Below are positions 8,312 to 15,853 of a stretch of 51,734 nt of DNA, piece by piece. Below the pieces are notes generated by a model. That model worked only from the letters and a program-made list of their open reading frames with translations. It was not told the origin of the DNA and searched no databases. Origin of the DNA: an uncultured Lachnospiraceae bacterium (lineage in GTDB: Bacteria > Bacillota > Clostridia > Lachnospirales > Lachnospiraceae). The translations under genes were made by a program, and so were the position numbers. The stretch lies in NCBI GenBank assembly GCA_910578715.1, contig CAJTRL010000021.1:1-51734 (forward strand). The letters run 5' to 3'. Numbering within the stretch: the first letter of the stretch is position 1; the number at the start of each line of letters is the position of its first letter.

Positions 8312-9250
8312 ATGGGATTATTCGGTAAAAAGGAAAGAGAGCCTTGCGCTATCTGCGGCGGCAAAGTGCCCGCGTTATTTCCGTGGAAGGTCGATGGCCG
8401 GCTGGTCTGTAACCTGTGTTATGGTGACGTGGACCTGCCACAGGAGACCATGAATCACATAACGATGGAAGAATTTCAGAAATACAGGGTTTTCCGTGAA
8501 GAAAATGCGCAGCTGAAGCAGCGGTTCAAGATTACACAGCAGATAGATTTTGGATGGCTTGAAGATAAGTTTCTGTTTGATATGGATAACCGCCTGCTGT
8601 GTATGGATAAAAAGCTCAGGAAAACCGTTTATGAAGGCGGGCAGGTTAAGTCGTTTGAAATCAGGGAAGACCAGGAACCTTTGTTTCAGGGCAGCGCCGA
8701 GGGGCTGATACGTTATGCCAGCACCGTGCCCCAGCGCGTTATGGCTATGGCGCCGCGGATTGAACAGCTTCGGATGCAGATACAGATGCGGCGTGATATG
8801 GAATATATGATGGAGCGCAGCAGAGATAATAACGAAAACAATAGTTACAGGTATCATTCCCTGCCATCTATCAATATTCCGGTGCCTTTTCAAAAATTTA
8901 TCATAGAGATTCAGTTTGAACATCCTTATCATCCGTTCTTTACGTCGGACACAAAGGCACCTGAGTTTGACAACGACGAGCCGGATGTAAACAATTATCT
9001 TGCGCGTTACAATGATGCTGTCCAGCCGATGGAGGAACTTGCGCGGGCGCTGATGGAGGTGGCGTTTCCAGGTGCGCCGGAGCGGACGGTTGAGACCGCC
9101 AATGTAGCGGCGGGAAGCGGCAATGTCAGGGCCCCCGGCGTAGCGGTGGACACGGTGACGGAGCTTCAGAGATTCAAGGATTTGGTGGATAAAGGAATCC
9201 TGACTGAAGAAGAATTTACGGCCAAGAAGCGTCAGATGCTTGGAATATAA
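8312..9250 (+). CDS. DUF4428 zinc ribbon with C-terminal SHOCT domain
   Basis: 312 residues; AAGGAGGAG lies just upstream of the ATG. MGLFGKKEREPCAICGGKV with VCNLC repeats the zinc ribbon of the preceding gene. The middle region (30-260) is uncharacterised, with a charged, Met/Arg-rich stretch (QLRMQIQMRRDMEYMMERSR). The C-terminus, ELQRFKDLVDKGILTEEEF, is a SHOCT motif, a short helical module often found at the ends of regulatory or oligomerising proteins. It starts 20 bases after the preceding gene and is closed by a strong terminator at 9322. Function is unknown; joint action with its neighbour is inferred. Confidence 0.75.
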   Translation: MGLFGKKEREPCAICGGKVPALFPWKVDGRLVCNLCYGDVDLPQETMNHITMEEFQKYRVFREENAQLKQRFKITQQIDFGWLEDKFLFDMDNRLLCMDKKLRKTVYEGGQVKSFEIREDQEPLFQGSAEGLIRYASTVPQRVMAMAPRIEQLRMQIQMRRDMEYMMERSRDNNENNSYRYHSLPSINIPVPFQKFIIEIQFEHPYHPFFTSDTKAPEFDNDEPDVNNYLARYNDAVQPMEELARALMEVAFPGAPERTVETANVAAGSGNVRAPGVAVDTVTELQRFKDLVDKGILTEEEFTAKKRQMLGI

Positions 9251-9321
9251 CTTCCGTTTCCGGGAACGGATACCTGCCTTGCGATGAATAAACAAATACA
9301 GGATTTGAATATAGGAATCAG

Positions 9322-9347
9322 AGAGGTGAAGCGATTCACCTCTTTTT
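9322..9347 (+). terminator. Intrinsic terminator after the DUF4428 pair
   Basis: AGAGGTGAA and TTCACCTCT form a perfect 9-bp stem with a GCGA tetraloop, followed by a T run. It lies 72 bases after the SHOCT-protein stop codon. Confidence 0.9.
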
Positions 9348-9364
9348 GTGGTTTCCCTCCCCCA

Positions 9365-9393
9365 TTGACAATCCGCCCCAAATGCGTTACCGT
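9365..9393 (+). promoter_or_regulatory. Candidate sigma-A promoter upstream of the 9494 gene
   Basis: TTGACA (9365-9370), a 17-base spacer, then TACCGT (9388-9393). The -35 is consensus and the -10 keeps T, A and the final T. It sits directly after a terminator and about 100 bases before the next start codon. Confidence 0.5.
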
Positions 9394-9420
9394 ATTTTCA
9401 TAAATACATAAAAAAACATG

Positions 9421-9461
9421 TTTCCTGAAAACATACTTCCTAAGAATCTGTTTTCAGGAAA
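9421..9461. promoter_or_regulatory. Perfect 13-bp inverted repeat in the 9494 gene leader
   Basis: TTTCCTGAAAACA (9421-9433) and its exact complement (9449-9461) flank a 15-base spacer. It lies between the candidate promoter and the start codon and has no following T run, so it is more likely an operator or a 5' UTR hairpin than a terminator. Confidence 0.6.
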
Positions 9462-9493
9462 GACACACTTGCGCCTGCGGGCGGGAGGCCTCT

Positions 9494-10225
9494 ATGCGAA
9501 AAGCCATTAAAAATACCATATTTATCCTGTTGCTTTTAACGTTAAGCATTTCCACCGCTTTTTTGGCATATCTGCATTTTTTTGCAGAGGATGACAGGGA
9601 CCTGTCGGGGGAGTGGAATGCCAGCCTGGATGTGACGCAGCAGGCGGCTGTCGAAGCGCTAAACTGGCTCCAGGACATTGAAGCCGTTTCCATTTCCCCG
9701 GAAGAAATGGGCGTATATATGCAGGATTTGACTATACAGGTCAACCTAACTTTCGAGAAAACCGACCGTTCGGCGGGAACTTTCCATTGTGATGTCGTGC
9801 CGGAAAGTTACGAAGCCTGTCGTCAGAAGGCTTATGAGGCATTCGCCCTGGTGTTTCAGGATATGCTGGCGGAAAGGCTACGTATGGCGGGCTATGAGGG
9901 AAGCATGGACAGGGAGGCCGTGGAAGCTCTTGTAACGGAAACCTTTGGGATGTCCACGATTTCTTATCTGATGTCCTATGGCCCCGAACTGCTGCCTCCG
10001 CTTGAAGAGCTGCAGGCACAGTATGGCGGCAACGGTACTTATGAGATAGCGGAAAATACGCTGACCAGGCAGTTTGATGGGAACGGAGCCGTCAGCACGA
10101 AAGTGGAATCTTATGTCAGGAAGGGGCTAAGTCTGATTCTGACCGAAGAAATCGATGCGGCTTCTTCAAGGATTTTTTTGGAGGATTATCCGATGGTATT
10201 TACTTTGGAAGAGTCCCAGGAGTGA
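9494..10225 (+). CDS. Membrane-anchored protein of unknown function
   Basis: 243 residues. An N-terminal hydrophobic segment (about 8-29, IFILLLLTLSISTAFLAYLHFF) without a lipobox or clear cleavage site suggests a signal anchor with the rest outside the cell. The exported part is acidic and helical (LEELQAQYGG; REAVEALVTETFG) and matches no family I recognise. GGGAGG precedes the ATG. A D-Ala-D-Ala carboxypeptidase gene follows after 130 bases, so a cell-envelope role is possible but not shown. Confidence 0.6.
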   Translation: MRKAIKNTIFILLLLTLSISTAFLAYLHFFAEDDRDLSGEWNASLDVTQQAAVEALNWLQDIEAVSISPEEMGVYMQDLTIQVNLTFEKTDRSAGTFHCDVVPESYEACRQKAYEAFALVFQDMLAERLRMAGYEGSMDREAVEALVTETFGMSTISYLMSYGPELLPPLEELQAQYGGNGTYEIAENTLTRQFDGNGAVSTKVESYVRKGLSLILTEEIDAASSRIFLEDYPMVFTLEESQE

Positions 10226-10355
10226 GAGGGGAAAATTCCGGCAATTTGAGTCAGAGACGGAGATGTGCTCTGAGCGTATGCGTGTCATCGCGGCAGACTG
10301 CCAGGACATGGAGAATTGGTGTCTGGCAATCGCGGACAGAGAAAGGCATGGTTTT

Positions 10356-11819
10356 ATGTTTAAAACTTTTTACAAAAAATTCTTACAGAAAACAGCTTCC
10401 ATAATGTTATCCGTCATCCTGTTGTGTTTCCTTCTGCCAGTCCGGGCGGACGCAAGTTTTGAAATCCCCGGAAGCTGCCAGGTGCAGACTGATACCGGGG
10501 CCTCAGACACGGTGAAAACGCTGGATTACAGCTACGGCAGCAACACTTATCTTTCTCTGCGGGATATTGCCATGCTTTTAAAAGATACGGATAAATCTTT
10601 TGCGCTGGAAATTACGGGCAGCGCCGTTTCGCTGAATCCGGGAAATGACTACACGCCGGTGGGTGTGGAAAATCTTCCCTGGGAAACAAACGAAAACCCG
10701 GACATTGCCCTGCGCCGGAACGAATTTAAAGTAAACGGACAGACGGTATTTTATTATACGATGATTATGAAACTGCCTTCCGGCGGTTATGATTGCTTTA
10801 TGATGGCGGCGGATTTGGCTATGATTCTGGATGTGAAAATCACGGTTTCCGATACGGGCGCTCTGGAGATTTACACACAGGAGTCTTTTGAAATATCCCC
10901 TGTTTTTCTGGAACGGGCCGGATATTTTTATGGTGTCAACAGCGTGCTGGCGGGGGACGCCACGACGGGAGAACTCTACTATCGGTATCAGTCCGACAGG
11001 TCTTATCCGATAGCCAGCACTTCCAAGCTGATGACCTGTCTTTTGGCGATGGACGCCGTTTCGTCGGGGCAGCTTTCCCTGGACGAGTCGGTTACGGTTT
11101 CCGACGCGGCTCAGTTATTGTCCGAATCGGGCGACGGCGTGATTCCATTGAAGGCCGGGGACCAGATTACGGTGCGGGAACTTCTTGTGGGGGCGCTTCT
11201 GCCTTCCAGTAACGAATGCGCATTATGCCTGGCGGAAGCCATTGCCGGCTCGGAGGAGGCTTTTGTCGGAATGATGAATGAGAAGGCGCGGGAGCTGGGA
11301 CTCTCCCAGGCAGTCTTTTTTAACAGCAACGGTCTGCCCGTTTATACGGAAGATGTCATTCCTTCGAAGCGTCAGAACAGCATGAGCGCCGAGGATATGT
11401 TTCTGCTGGTATCGCATCTTTTGAGGACTTATCCCCAGATTAAGGACATTACTTCTCAGGAGCGCATCACTTTAGAGTCTCTCGATTTGGAAGTGCGCAA
11501 TACCAATCCGCTTCTGTACAATATGCCCGAGGTCACCGGACTGAAAACCGGAACGACCAATAAGGCCGGGGCATGTCTGGTTACTTCCCTGACTGCGGAC
11601 GACGGATTCCTGGAGCATGATTTGGTGGTGGTGGTTCTGGGAAGCGAAGATTCCATCGAGAGAGGACGCGTTTCGGGACTGCTTTCAAGATATGCACTGA
11701 ATGTTTTTCAGACGGACTGGAACAGGGCGGAGAGCGCGCCGGAACAGGCTTTGGAAAACCTGCCCATACAGGCTGAGGCCGCGGTGGACTGCGTCATTCA
11801 GACGGCGAGAGGGCGTTGA
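10356..11819 (+). CDS. Serine-type D-Ala-D-Ala carboxypeptidase (S11) with an amine-oxidase-stalk-like N-domain
   Basis: 487 residues from the ATG at 10356, chosen because a signal peptide begins there (MFKTFYKKF, then IMLSVILLCFLLPVRADAS). Residues about 55-175 (YLSLRDIAMLLKD) resemble the copper-amine-oxidase N-terminal module common in clostridial exported proteins. The penicillin-binding core carries S221-T-S-K224, S284-S-N286 and K397-T-G399, all three motifs of a DacA/PBP5-like enzyme that trims the terminal D-Ala of peptidoglycan stem peptides. There is no obvious C-terminal membrane helix. The leader shares the AGAGAAAGGCATGGTT motif seen before three other genes. Confidence 0.85.
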   Translation: MFKTFYKKFLQKTASIMLSVILLCFLLPVRADASFEIPGSCQVQTDTGASDTVKTLDYSYGSNTYLSLRDIAMLLKDTDKSFALEITGSAVSLNPGNDYTPVGVENLPWETNENPDIALRRNEFKVNGQTVFYYTMIMKLPSGGYDCFMMAADLAMILDVKITVSDTGALEIYTQESFEISPVFLERAGYFYGVNSVLAGDATTGELYYRYQSDRSYPIASTSKLMTCLLAMDAVSSGQLSLDESVTVSDAAQLLSESGDGVIPLKAGDQITVRELLVGALLPSSNECALCLAEAIAGSEEAFVGMMNEKARELGLSQAVFFNSNGLPVYTEDVIPSKRQNSMSAEDMFLLVSHLLRTYPQIKDITSQERITLESLDLEVRNTNPLLYNMPEVTGLKTGTTNKAGACLVTSLTADDGFLEHDLVVVVLGSEDSIERGRVSGLLSRYALNVFQTDWNRAESAPEQALENLPIQAEAAVDCVIQTARGR

Positions 11820-11845
11820 GACTGAACTGCTAATTCGACATAATA

Positions 11846-11874
11846 TGCAATTTTTCCCTATAACAGCATATAAT
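11846..11874 (+). promoter_or_regulatory. Candidate promoter for the DUF4474 gene
   Basis: A consensus TATAAT (11869-11874) lies 28 bases before the ATG at 11903. The matching -35 position (TGCAAT, 17-base spacer) is weak, so only the -10 box is convincing. Confidence 0.4.
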
Positions 11875-11902
11875 AGAGCAAAACAACAAAATAGGTAATT
11901 GT

Positions 11903-12856
11903 ATGTATATTGCTCTGTTTATTTTATTGATGCTTGCCCTTCTGGGCATGCTCTTCGGACATTTCCGCAGAAAGAAAATTATCTGCAAAATTGCGTGTAT
12001 GGATAAATGCAGGAAATGTGATTTGCTGGAAGAGCTGGCGGAGCCTTTTGGCTACGCATATCACTGCCGCTGCGGTTTCTTTTCTTCCACGGTCGATGCC
12101 TGGCAGAAGGCCGCCGGATATACCTGGCTCTATGACTATATGGCGCCCCGTTTTCAAATGGTATTCGACTCCCTTCCGGTTTATTTTAACTACGACGGAA
12201 AAACCTGGCTGATTGAGTTCTGGAAAGGCCAGTACGGAATCAATACGGGGGCGGAAATCGGCATTTACCATGCGGACAGACTGCTGACAGAGGCGGAATA
12301 CCGCACGGCGGTTTTTGAGGCGGTGGGGGAAAATGAAATGCTGCCCTGCTCTCTTGAATTGTTTGAAGAAAATGGAAATTCCGTTGAAATTTCCGAAAGG
12401 CACTGGTGGCTGACTGCTTTTATCCCGGGCGTTTTTTCCAGACCGTCTGAGTTGTGTCTCAAGGCGTCCCTCTGTTTTTATGACAGGGAAATGCTGGAGG
12501 CTTTCCGCAAGGGGCTGTGCCGGGCCGGTTACCATGAGGAAATGGTTACGGTGCGGAATCTCTGCCTGTCCTTTACTTTCCATTGTCCTCTGCCCGGGCA
12601 TTACGGTCCGCTGACCCGTTTCCACCGGAAATTGTCACAGTGCCTGAACCGGATGTACTGCCGGCTTTACAGATGGATTACCAGGCCTTTTGTCTGTACG
12701 GAAGACCGTATTCTGTTTCTCTATTACTATCTCCCGTTCTGTTTTCGAAAACTGATGCGTCTGCGCCGCTGCCACAGGCGGTGTCATAAGAAAAACGGCT
12801 GTCATCGTCCGAAATGCTGCCGTAAGTGCAGTCCGCGCAGAAATAAGAAGTCATGA
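11903..12856 (+). CDS. DUF4474 family membrane-anchored protein
   Basis: 317 residues. The N-terminus has one hydrophobic helix (IALFILLMLALLGMLFG). The body carries the DUF4474 signature (GYAYHCRCGFFSSTVDAWQ, WLYDYMAPRFQMVFD, KTWLIEFWKGQYGINTGAE). The C-terminal ~50 residues are very rich in Cys, His and Arg (CHRRCHKKNGCHRPKCCRKC) and could bind metal or nucleic acid. The DUF4474 fold has no established function that I know. It overlaps the following metallophosphoesterase by the four bases ATGA, so the two are translationally coupled and probably act together. Confidence 0.75.
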   Translation: MYIALFILLMLALLGMLFGHFRRKKIICKIACMDKCRKCDLLEELAEPFGYAYHCRCGFFSSTVDAWQKAAGYTWLYDYMAPRFQMVFDSLPVYFNYDGKTWLIEFWKGQYGINTGAEIGIYHADRLLTEAEYRTAVFEAVGENEMLPCSLELFEENGNSVEISERHWWLTAFIPGVFSRPSELCLKASLCFYDREMLEAFRKGLCRAGYHEEMVTVRNLCLSFTFHCPLPGHYGPLTRFHRKLSQCLNRMYCRLYRWITRPFVCTEDRILFLYYYLPFCFRKLMRLRRCHRRCHKKNGCHRPKCCRKCSPRRNKKS

Positions 12857-13674
12857 GCGCCGGGAAACGTCTGGAACGCGCCTTTGCGAATGCGGAGGTG
12901 CTTCCACTTCATTTGTGTTCCAGATATGTTCTCATAAGCGACTGCCACAGAGGAGTCGGAACCTCTTCCGATAATTTTTTGAAAAATCAGCACTTGTATT
13001 ATGCGGCGCTGGAATATTATTATAGAAACGGGTATACCTATATTGAACTGGGAGACGGGGAAGAGCTCTGGGAGAACCGGAAGCTGCGCAATATCACGGA
13101 AATTCACGAAGATGTTTACTGTATGTTCGCCCGGTTTGAAGAAAGGGGCCGTCTTTACCTTATTTATGGAAACCATAACATCGTGCGCCGGAAGGACCCG
13201 GCTTTTCTGGAAGCGGTGATTCTGTATTCCGACGCAATGCCGGAGAAATCTTTGTATCTGACCCACGGCCATCAGGCAAGTTTTCTTAATTCGACGCTGT
13301 GGCCTCTGGCACGGTTTCTGGTCCGGTATTTCTGGAGTCCGTTGGAAAATCTGGGATTTCTTGACCCGACCAGCGCTGCCAAGAATTATCAGGTAAAAGA
13401 AAAGTGCGAGGAAATTCTGCGCGGATGGGCAGAAGAAAACCGCCATATTCTGATTACAGGGCATACCCACCGCCCAGTGCTGCCGGAAGAACCGACATTT
13501 TATTACAATACGGGAAGCTGCGTCCATCCCCGCTGTATCACTTGTATCGAGATTGAGCGGGGAGAAATGACGCTCGTAAAATGGACGATGGCATCCCGGA
13601 CCGACAGGATTTTGTATGTGGCGAGGGAAGTGATATCCGGGCCGGTGAAAATTCTGGACGGAAAAGAAAGGTAA
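12853..13674 (+). CDS. Calcineurin-like metallophosphoesterase
   Basis: 273 residues with all metal-binding blocks of the family: SDCHRG (usually DxH), ELGDGEELW (GDxx), YGNHNIV (GNH), LTHGHQ and TGHTHRP (GHxH). This is a two-metal phosphoesterase; the substrate is unknown. Its start codon lies inside the stop of the DUF4474 gene (ATGA). The coding region ends 8 bases before a long palindromic repeat. Confidence 0.85.
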   Translation: MSAGKRLERAFANAEVLPLHLCSRYVLISDCHRGVGTSSDNFLKNQHLYYAALEYYYRNGYTYIELGDGEELWENRKLRNITEIHEDVYCMFARFEERGRLYLIYGNHNIVRRKDPAFLEAVILYSDAMPEKSLYLTHGHQASFLNSTLWPLARFLVRYFWSPLENLGFLDPTSAAKNYQVKEKCEEILRGWAEENRHILITGHTHRPVLPEEPTFYYNTGSCVHPRCITCIEIERGEMTLVKWTMASRTDRILYVAREVISGPVKILDGKER

Positions 13675-13682
13675 ATTGTTGC

Positions 13683-13863
13683 AGCGGTTCGGCCTCCGCC
13701 CGGACAGAGCATCGTTCTCTTTGGAGGCACGCTTTCACTCCGCTAAAGGAAGCAACGGTACTAAGCTCAAATGCAGCAAAGCTGCCTTTTCGCTAAGTAC
13801 CGGCTCCCTTTACAGGGCCTCCGCCAGAGAACGATGCTCTGTCCGGGCGGAAGCCGAACCGCT
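13683..13863 (+). repeat. Palindromic conserved-loop element, copy 1
   Basis: A 181-base element with ~46-base near-perfect outer arms (13683-13728 with 13817-13863), a middle stem around CGGTACT/AGTACCG, and an apical GCAGC/GCTGC hairpin. The unpaired parts, CTCCGCTAAA, ACTAAGCTCAAA, TTTCGCTAAG and TTTACAGGGCC, recur in the copies at 26153 and 45752. It lies between the metallophosphoesterase and the glycosylase genes. Short ORFs across it are by-products of the palindrome. Confidence 0.85.
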
Positions 13864-13879
13864 AAAATAGAGGAAAGGC

Positions 13880-14443
13880 ATGGTTATCAAGATGCAGTAC
13901 ACATGGAACGATATCGAACAGCATATTGCCGCTTGCACAGCCTGTCCGTTGAGCCGGACCAGGCAGCAGCCCGTTATGGGACGCGGGAGCCATCAGGCGG
14001 CAATTATGCTGATTGCCGAAGCGCCCGGCGGAGAGGAAGACCAACAGGGAACGCCGTTTGTCGGGCGCTCCGGGCAGATATTGGACAGGCTTTTGCAGGA
14101 CTGCGGCCTGGACAGAAAGGAACTTTATATCACCAATATTTTGAAATGTCATCCGCCGGGCAACCGGGACCCGGAGGAGACGGAAAAAGAGGCGTGTTTT
14201 CCGTATCTGAAATATGAGACGTTTTTATTAAAGCCGAAAATCATTGTCTGCCTGGGGCGCGTGGCCGCGCAGCGTATTATTTCGCCGGATTTCAAAATCA
14301 CCAGACAGCACGGAACCTGGACGTACCGCAAAAACTGCGCTCTGACCGCAACTTATCACCCCTCGGCGGTTCTGCGGGACCCTTCCAAATACGAGCTTGT
14401 GAAGAAGGACTTTGAGGAAATCGTGAAAAAGGCGGCGGAATAG
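13880..14443 (+). CDS. Family 4 uracil-DNA glycosylase (iron-sulfur type)
   Basis: 187 residues, the normal length for UdgA/type-4 enzymes. Seen: CTACPLS near the N-terminus (two of four 4Fe-4S cysteines), the catalytic-site motif LIAEAPGGEED, FVGRSGQILD, the later cysteines in NILKCHPPGNRDP and EACFPYL, and ATYHPSAVLR (the HPS-type uracil-binding loop). It excises uracil from DNA. The start at 13880 follows GAGGAAAGG; a second ATG lies four codons on. It is monocistronic in appearance: the palindromic element is upstream and a new promoter starts right after its stop codon. Confidence 0.85.
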   Translation: MVIKMQYTWNDIEQHIAACTACPLSRTRQQPVMGRGSHQAAIMLIAEAPGGEEDQQGTPFVGRSGQILDRLLQDCGLDRKELYITNILKCHPPGNRDPEETEKEACFPYLKYETFLLKPKIIVCLGRVAAQRIISPDFKITRQHGTWTYRKNCALTATYHPSAVLRDPSKYELVKKDFEEIVKKAAE

Positions 14444-14446
14444 ATT

Positions 14447-14475
14447 TTGCCAATTCACCGGGGATAGTGTATAAT
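14447..14475 (+). promoter_or_regulatory. Strong sigma-A promoter for the AAA/TPR operon
   Basis: TTGCCA (14447-14452), a 17-base spacer and a perfect TATAAT (14470-14475). It begins four bases after the glycosylase stop codon and leaves a leader of about 80 bases before the ATPase start. Confidence 0.75.
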
Positions 14476-14510
14476 AGGATAAAATTAAGATTTTCAACGA
14501 TTGATTTGAG

Positions 14511-14557
14511 TGTCTGCTAAAGCAGACAGATGGGAATAAAAGCATAAGGAGCAGACA
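14511..14557 (+). promoter_or_regulatory. Alternative-pairing leader: one TGTCTGCT, two AGCAGACA
   Basis: TGTCTGCT (14511-14518) can pair with AGCAGACA at 14521-14528 across two bases, or with the identical AGCAGACA at 14550-14557, which overlaps the last bases of the ATPase SD (AAGGAG, 14546-14551). The mutually exclusive pairing would expose or hide the ribosome binding site. It may also be read as a DNA palindrome that binds a regulator. Confidence 0.45.
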
Positions 14558-14559
14558 AA

Positions 14560-15852
14560 ATGAAGTATGCGAATCAGATATCAGAAATGCTGAATGCGTT
14601 TTCACCGGAACCGTTGAAGGGTGAGCAGATGGAAGAGTTTTACTGCCGGGACACGATGGAATACCGGATGAGCGATAAATATGATTCCCCGATGGAAGAT
14701 ATTTTGGAAGGCTGCCAGGAAGAAGGGCATAACGCGTTTCTGCTGCTCGGCCATAAGGGATGCGGAAAGAGTACGGAGCTGAACCGGCTTTCTGCCGCGC
14801 TCATGGAGAAAGGCTATCCGGTCAGAACGATTGTCTGCAGCATGGATTTGGATATGTTTAACATCGTATATTCCGACCTTTTTATTCTGATGGGAGAGGC
14901 TCTGCTGGAAATTGCGAAAGACTGCGGATGTGTGCTCGACCGGGATATTCTGAACGCCATTTGGCATTTCTGGGATGAAAAAACGGAAACTTCGATAGTA
15001 AGGAAAGAGGAAACGACCGACATCGAAGCGGGGGCGGCGGCCGAAACGCCGGGAATTTTTCAGGTTTTGAAGGTATTTGCCAAAATTAAGGCGGATTTGA
15101 AGCTGAATGAAGAAACGAGAAAAGAATACCGGAAGAAAATCAGCGTCCGTTCCAGCGAATGGATGGGACTGCTGCGCGGTCTTTCCGGGGAGATTACAGA
15201 GAAAACAGGGGGAAAGGCTCCGGTCATCATTTTTGAGGATTTGGATAAGCTGAACCCGGAGGATGCCTGGAATGTATTTTATAACTATGCGGCGGTTCTT
15301 TCCGGGATGCCCTTTCCGGTTATCTATACGTTTCCAATCGGGCTTTCTTATGATACCAGATTCGCGGCAATGGAAGGTTATTTTACGCCGAAAACGCTGC
15401 CCATGATAAAGATTGAAACGATAGACGGCAGGCCGTATGACGAGGGCATCGCTGTTATCCGGGAGATTGTTGCCAAACGAGCGGATTTAGCTTTATTTGA
15501 GGAAGGCATACTGAACAGCCTGATTCGGTACTCGGGCGGTTCGCTAAGGGATTTGTTTCATATGATTAATTCCTCGGCCAAGAGAGCGGAGCGCAGAAAC
15601 AGCGGGAGCATTTCCGTGGAAGATGCGGAGCGGGCGCTGGAGGAAGTAAAGACTTCCCTGACGAGACGGATTGAACAGAAGGACTACGCGTTTCTTTCAA
15701 ATATCTATCATGGGAATAAAGAACAGATTGAAGATAAACAGATGCTTTTGAAAATGTTACAGGCGTCGGTGGTTTTCGAATATAACGGAAAAAGGTGGCA
15801 TAATCTGCATCCGCTTGTGGCGCGGTTTTTGAAAGAACAGGAGTTAGTCTGA
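14560..15852 (+). CDS. AAA/STAND-like P-loop ATPase
   Basis: 430 residues, cytosolic. Walker A is LLGHKGCGKST (about 62-72) and Walker B is VIIFEDLDKL (about 225-235), followed by a helical lid (YSGGSLRDLFHMI) and a C-terminal winged-helix-like region ending NGKRWHNLHPLVARFL. The layout resembles ORC/STAND-type signalling ATPases rather than metabolic AAA proteins. It is joined to the TPR gene with one base between TGA and ATG, so translation is coupled. Inference: the ATPase is the switch and the TPR partner the sensor or scaffold, perhaps in defence or stress signalling; nothing here proves that. Confidence 0.7.
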   Translation: MKYANQISEMLNAFSPEPLKGEQMEEFYCRDTMEYRMSDKYDSPMEDILEGCQEEGHNAFLLLGHKGCGKSTELNRLSAALMEKGYPVRTIVCSMDLDMFNIVYSDLFILMGEALLEIAKDCGCVLDRDILNAIWHFWDEKTETSIVRKEETTDIEAGAAAETPGIFQVLKVFAKIKADLKLNEETRKEYRKKISVRSSEWMGLLRGLSGEITEKTGGKAPVIIFEDLDKLNPEDAWNVFYNYAAVLSGMPFPVIYTFPIGLSYDTRFAAMEGYFTPKTLPMIKIETIDGRPYDEGIAVIREIVAKRADLALFEEGILNSLIRYSGGSLRDLFHMINSSAKRAERRNSGSISVEDAERALEEVKTSLTRRIEQKDYAFLSNIYHGNKEQIEDKQMLLKMLQASVVFEYNGKRWHNLHPLVARFLKEQELV

Positions 15853-15853
15853 C

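Noticed and set aside
8375..9295. 306-residue minus-strand frame opposite the DUF4428-SHOCT gene
   Set aside because: Shadow of the plus-strand gene, whose zinc ribbon, SHOCT motif and SD are clear.
13571..13870. Overlapping short plus-strand frames across palindromic copy 1 (and similarly at 26132-26480 in copy 2) sharing peptides such as RTEHRSLWRHA
   Set aside because: They arise because the repeat itself is open in several frames; there is no SD and no protein-like conservation beyond the DNA repeat, and copy 3 does not keep the frame.
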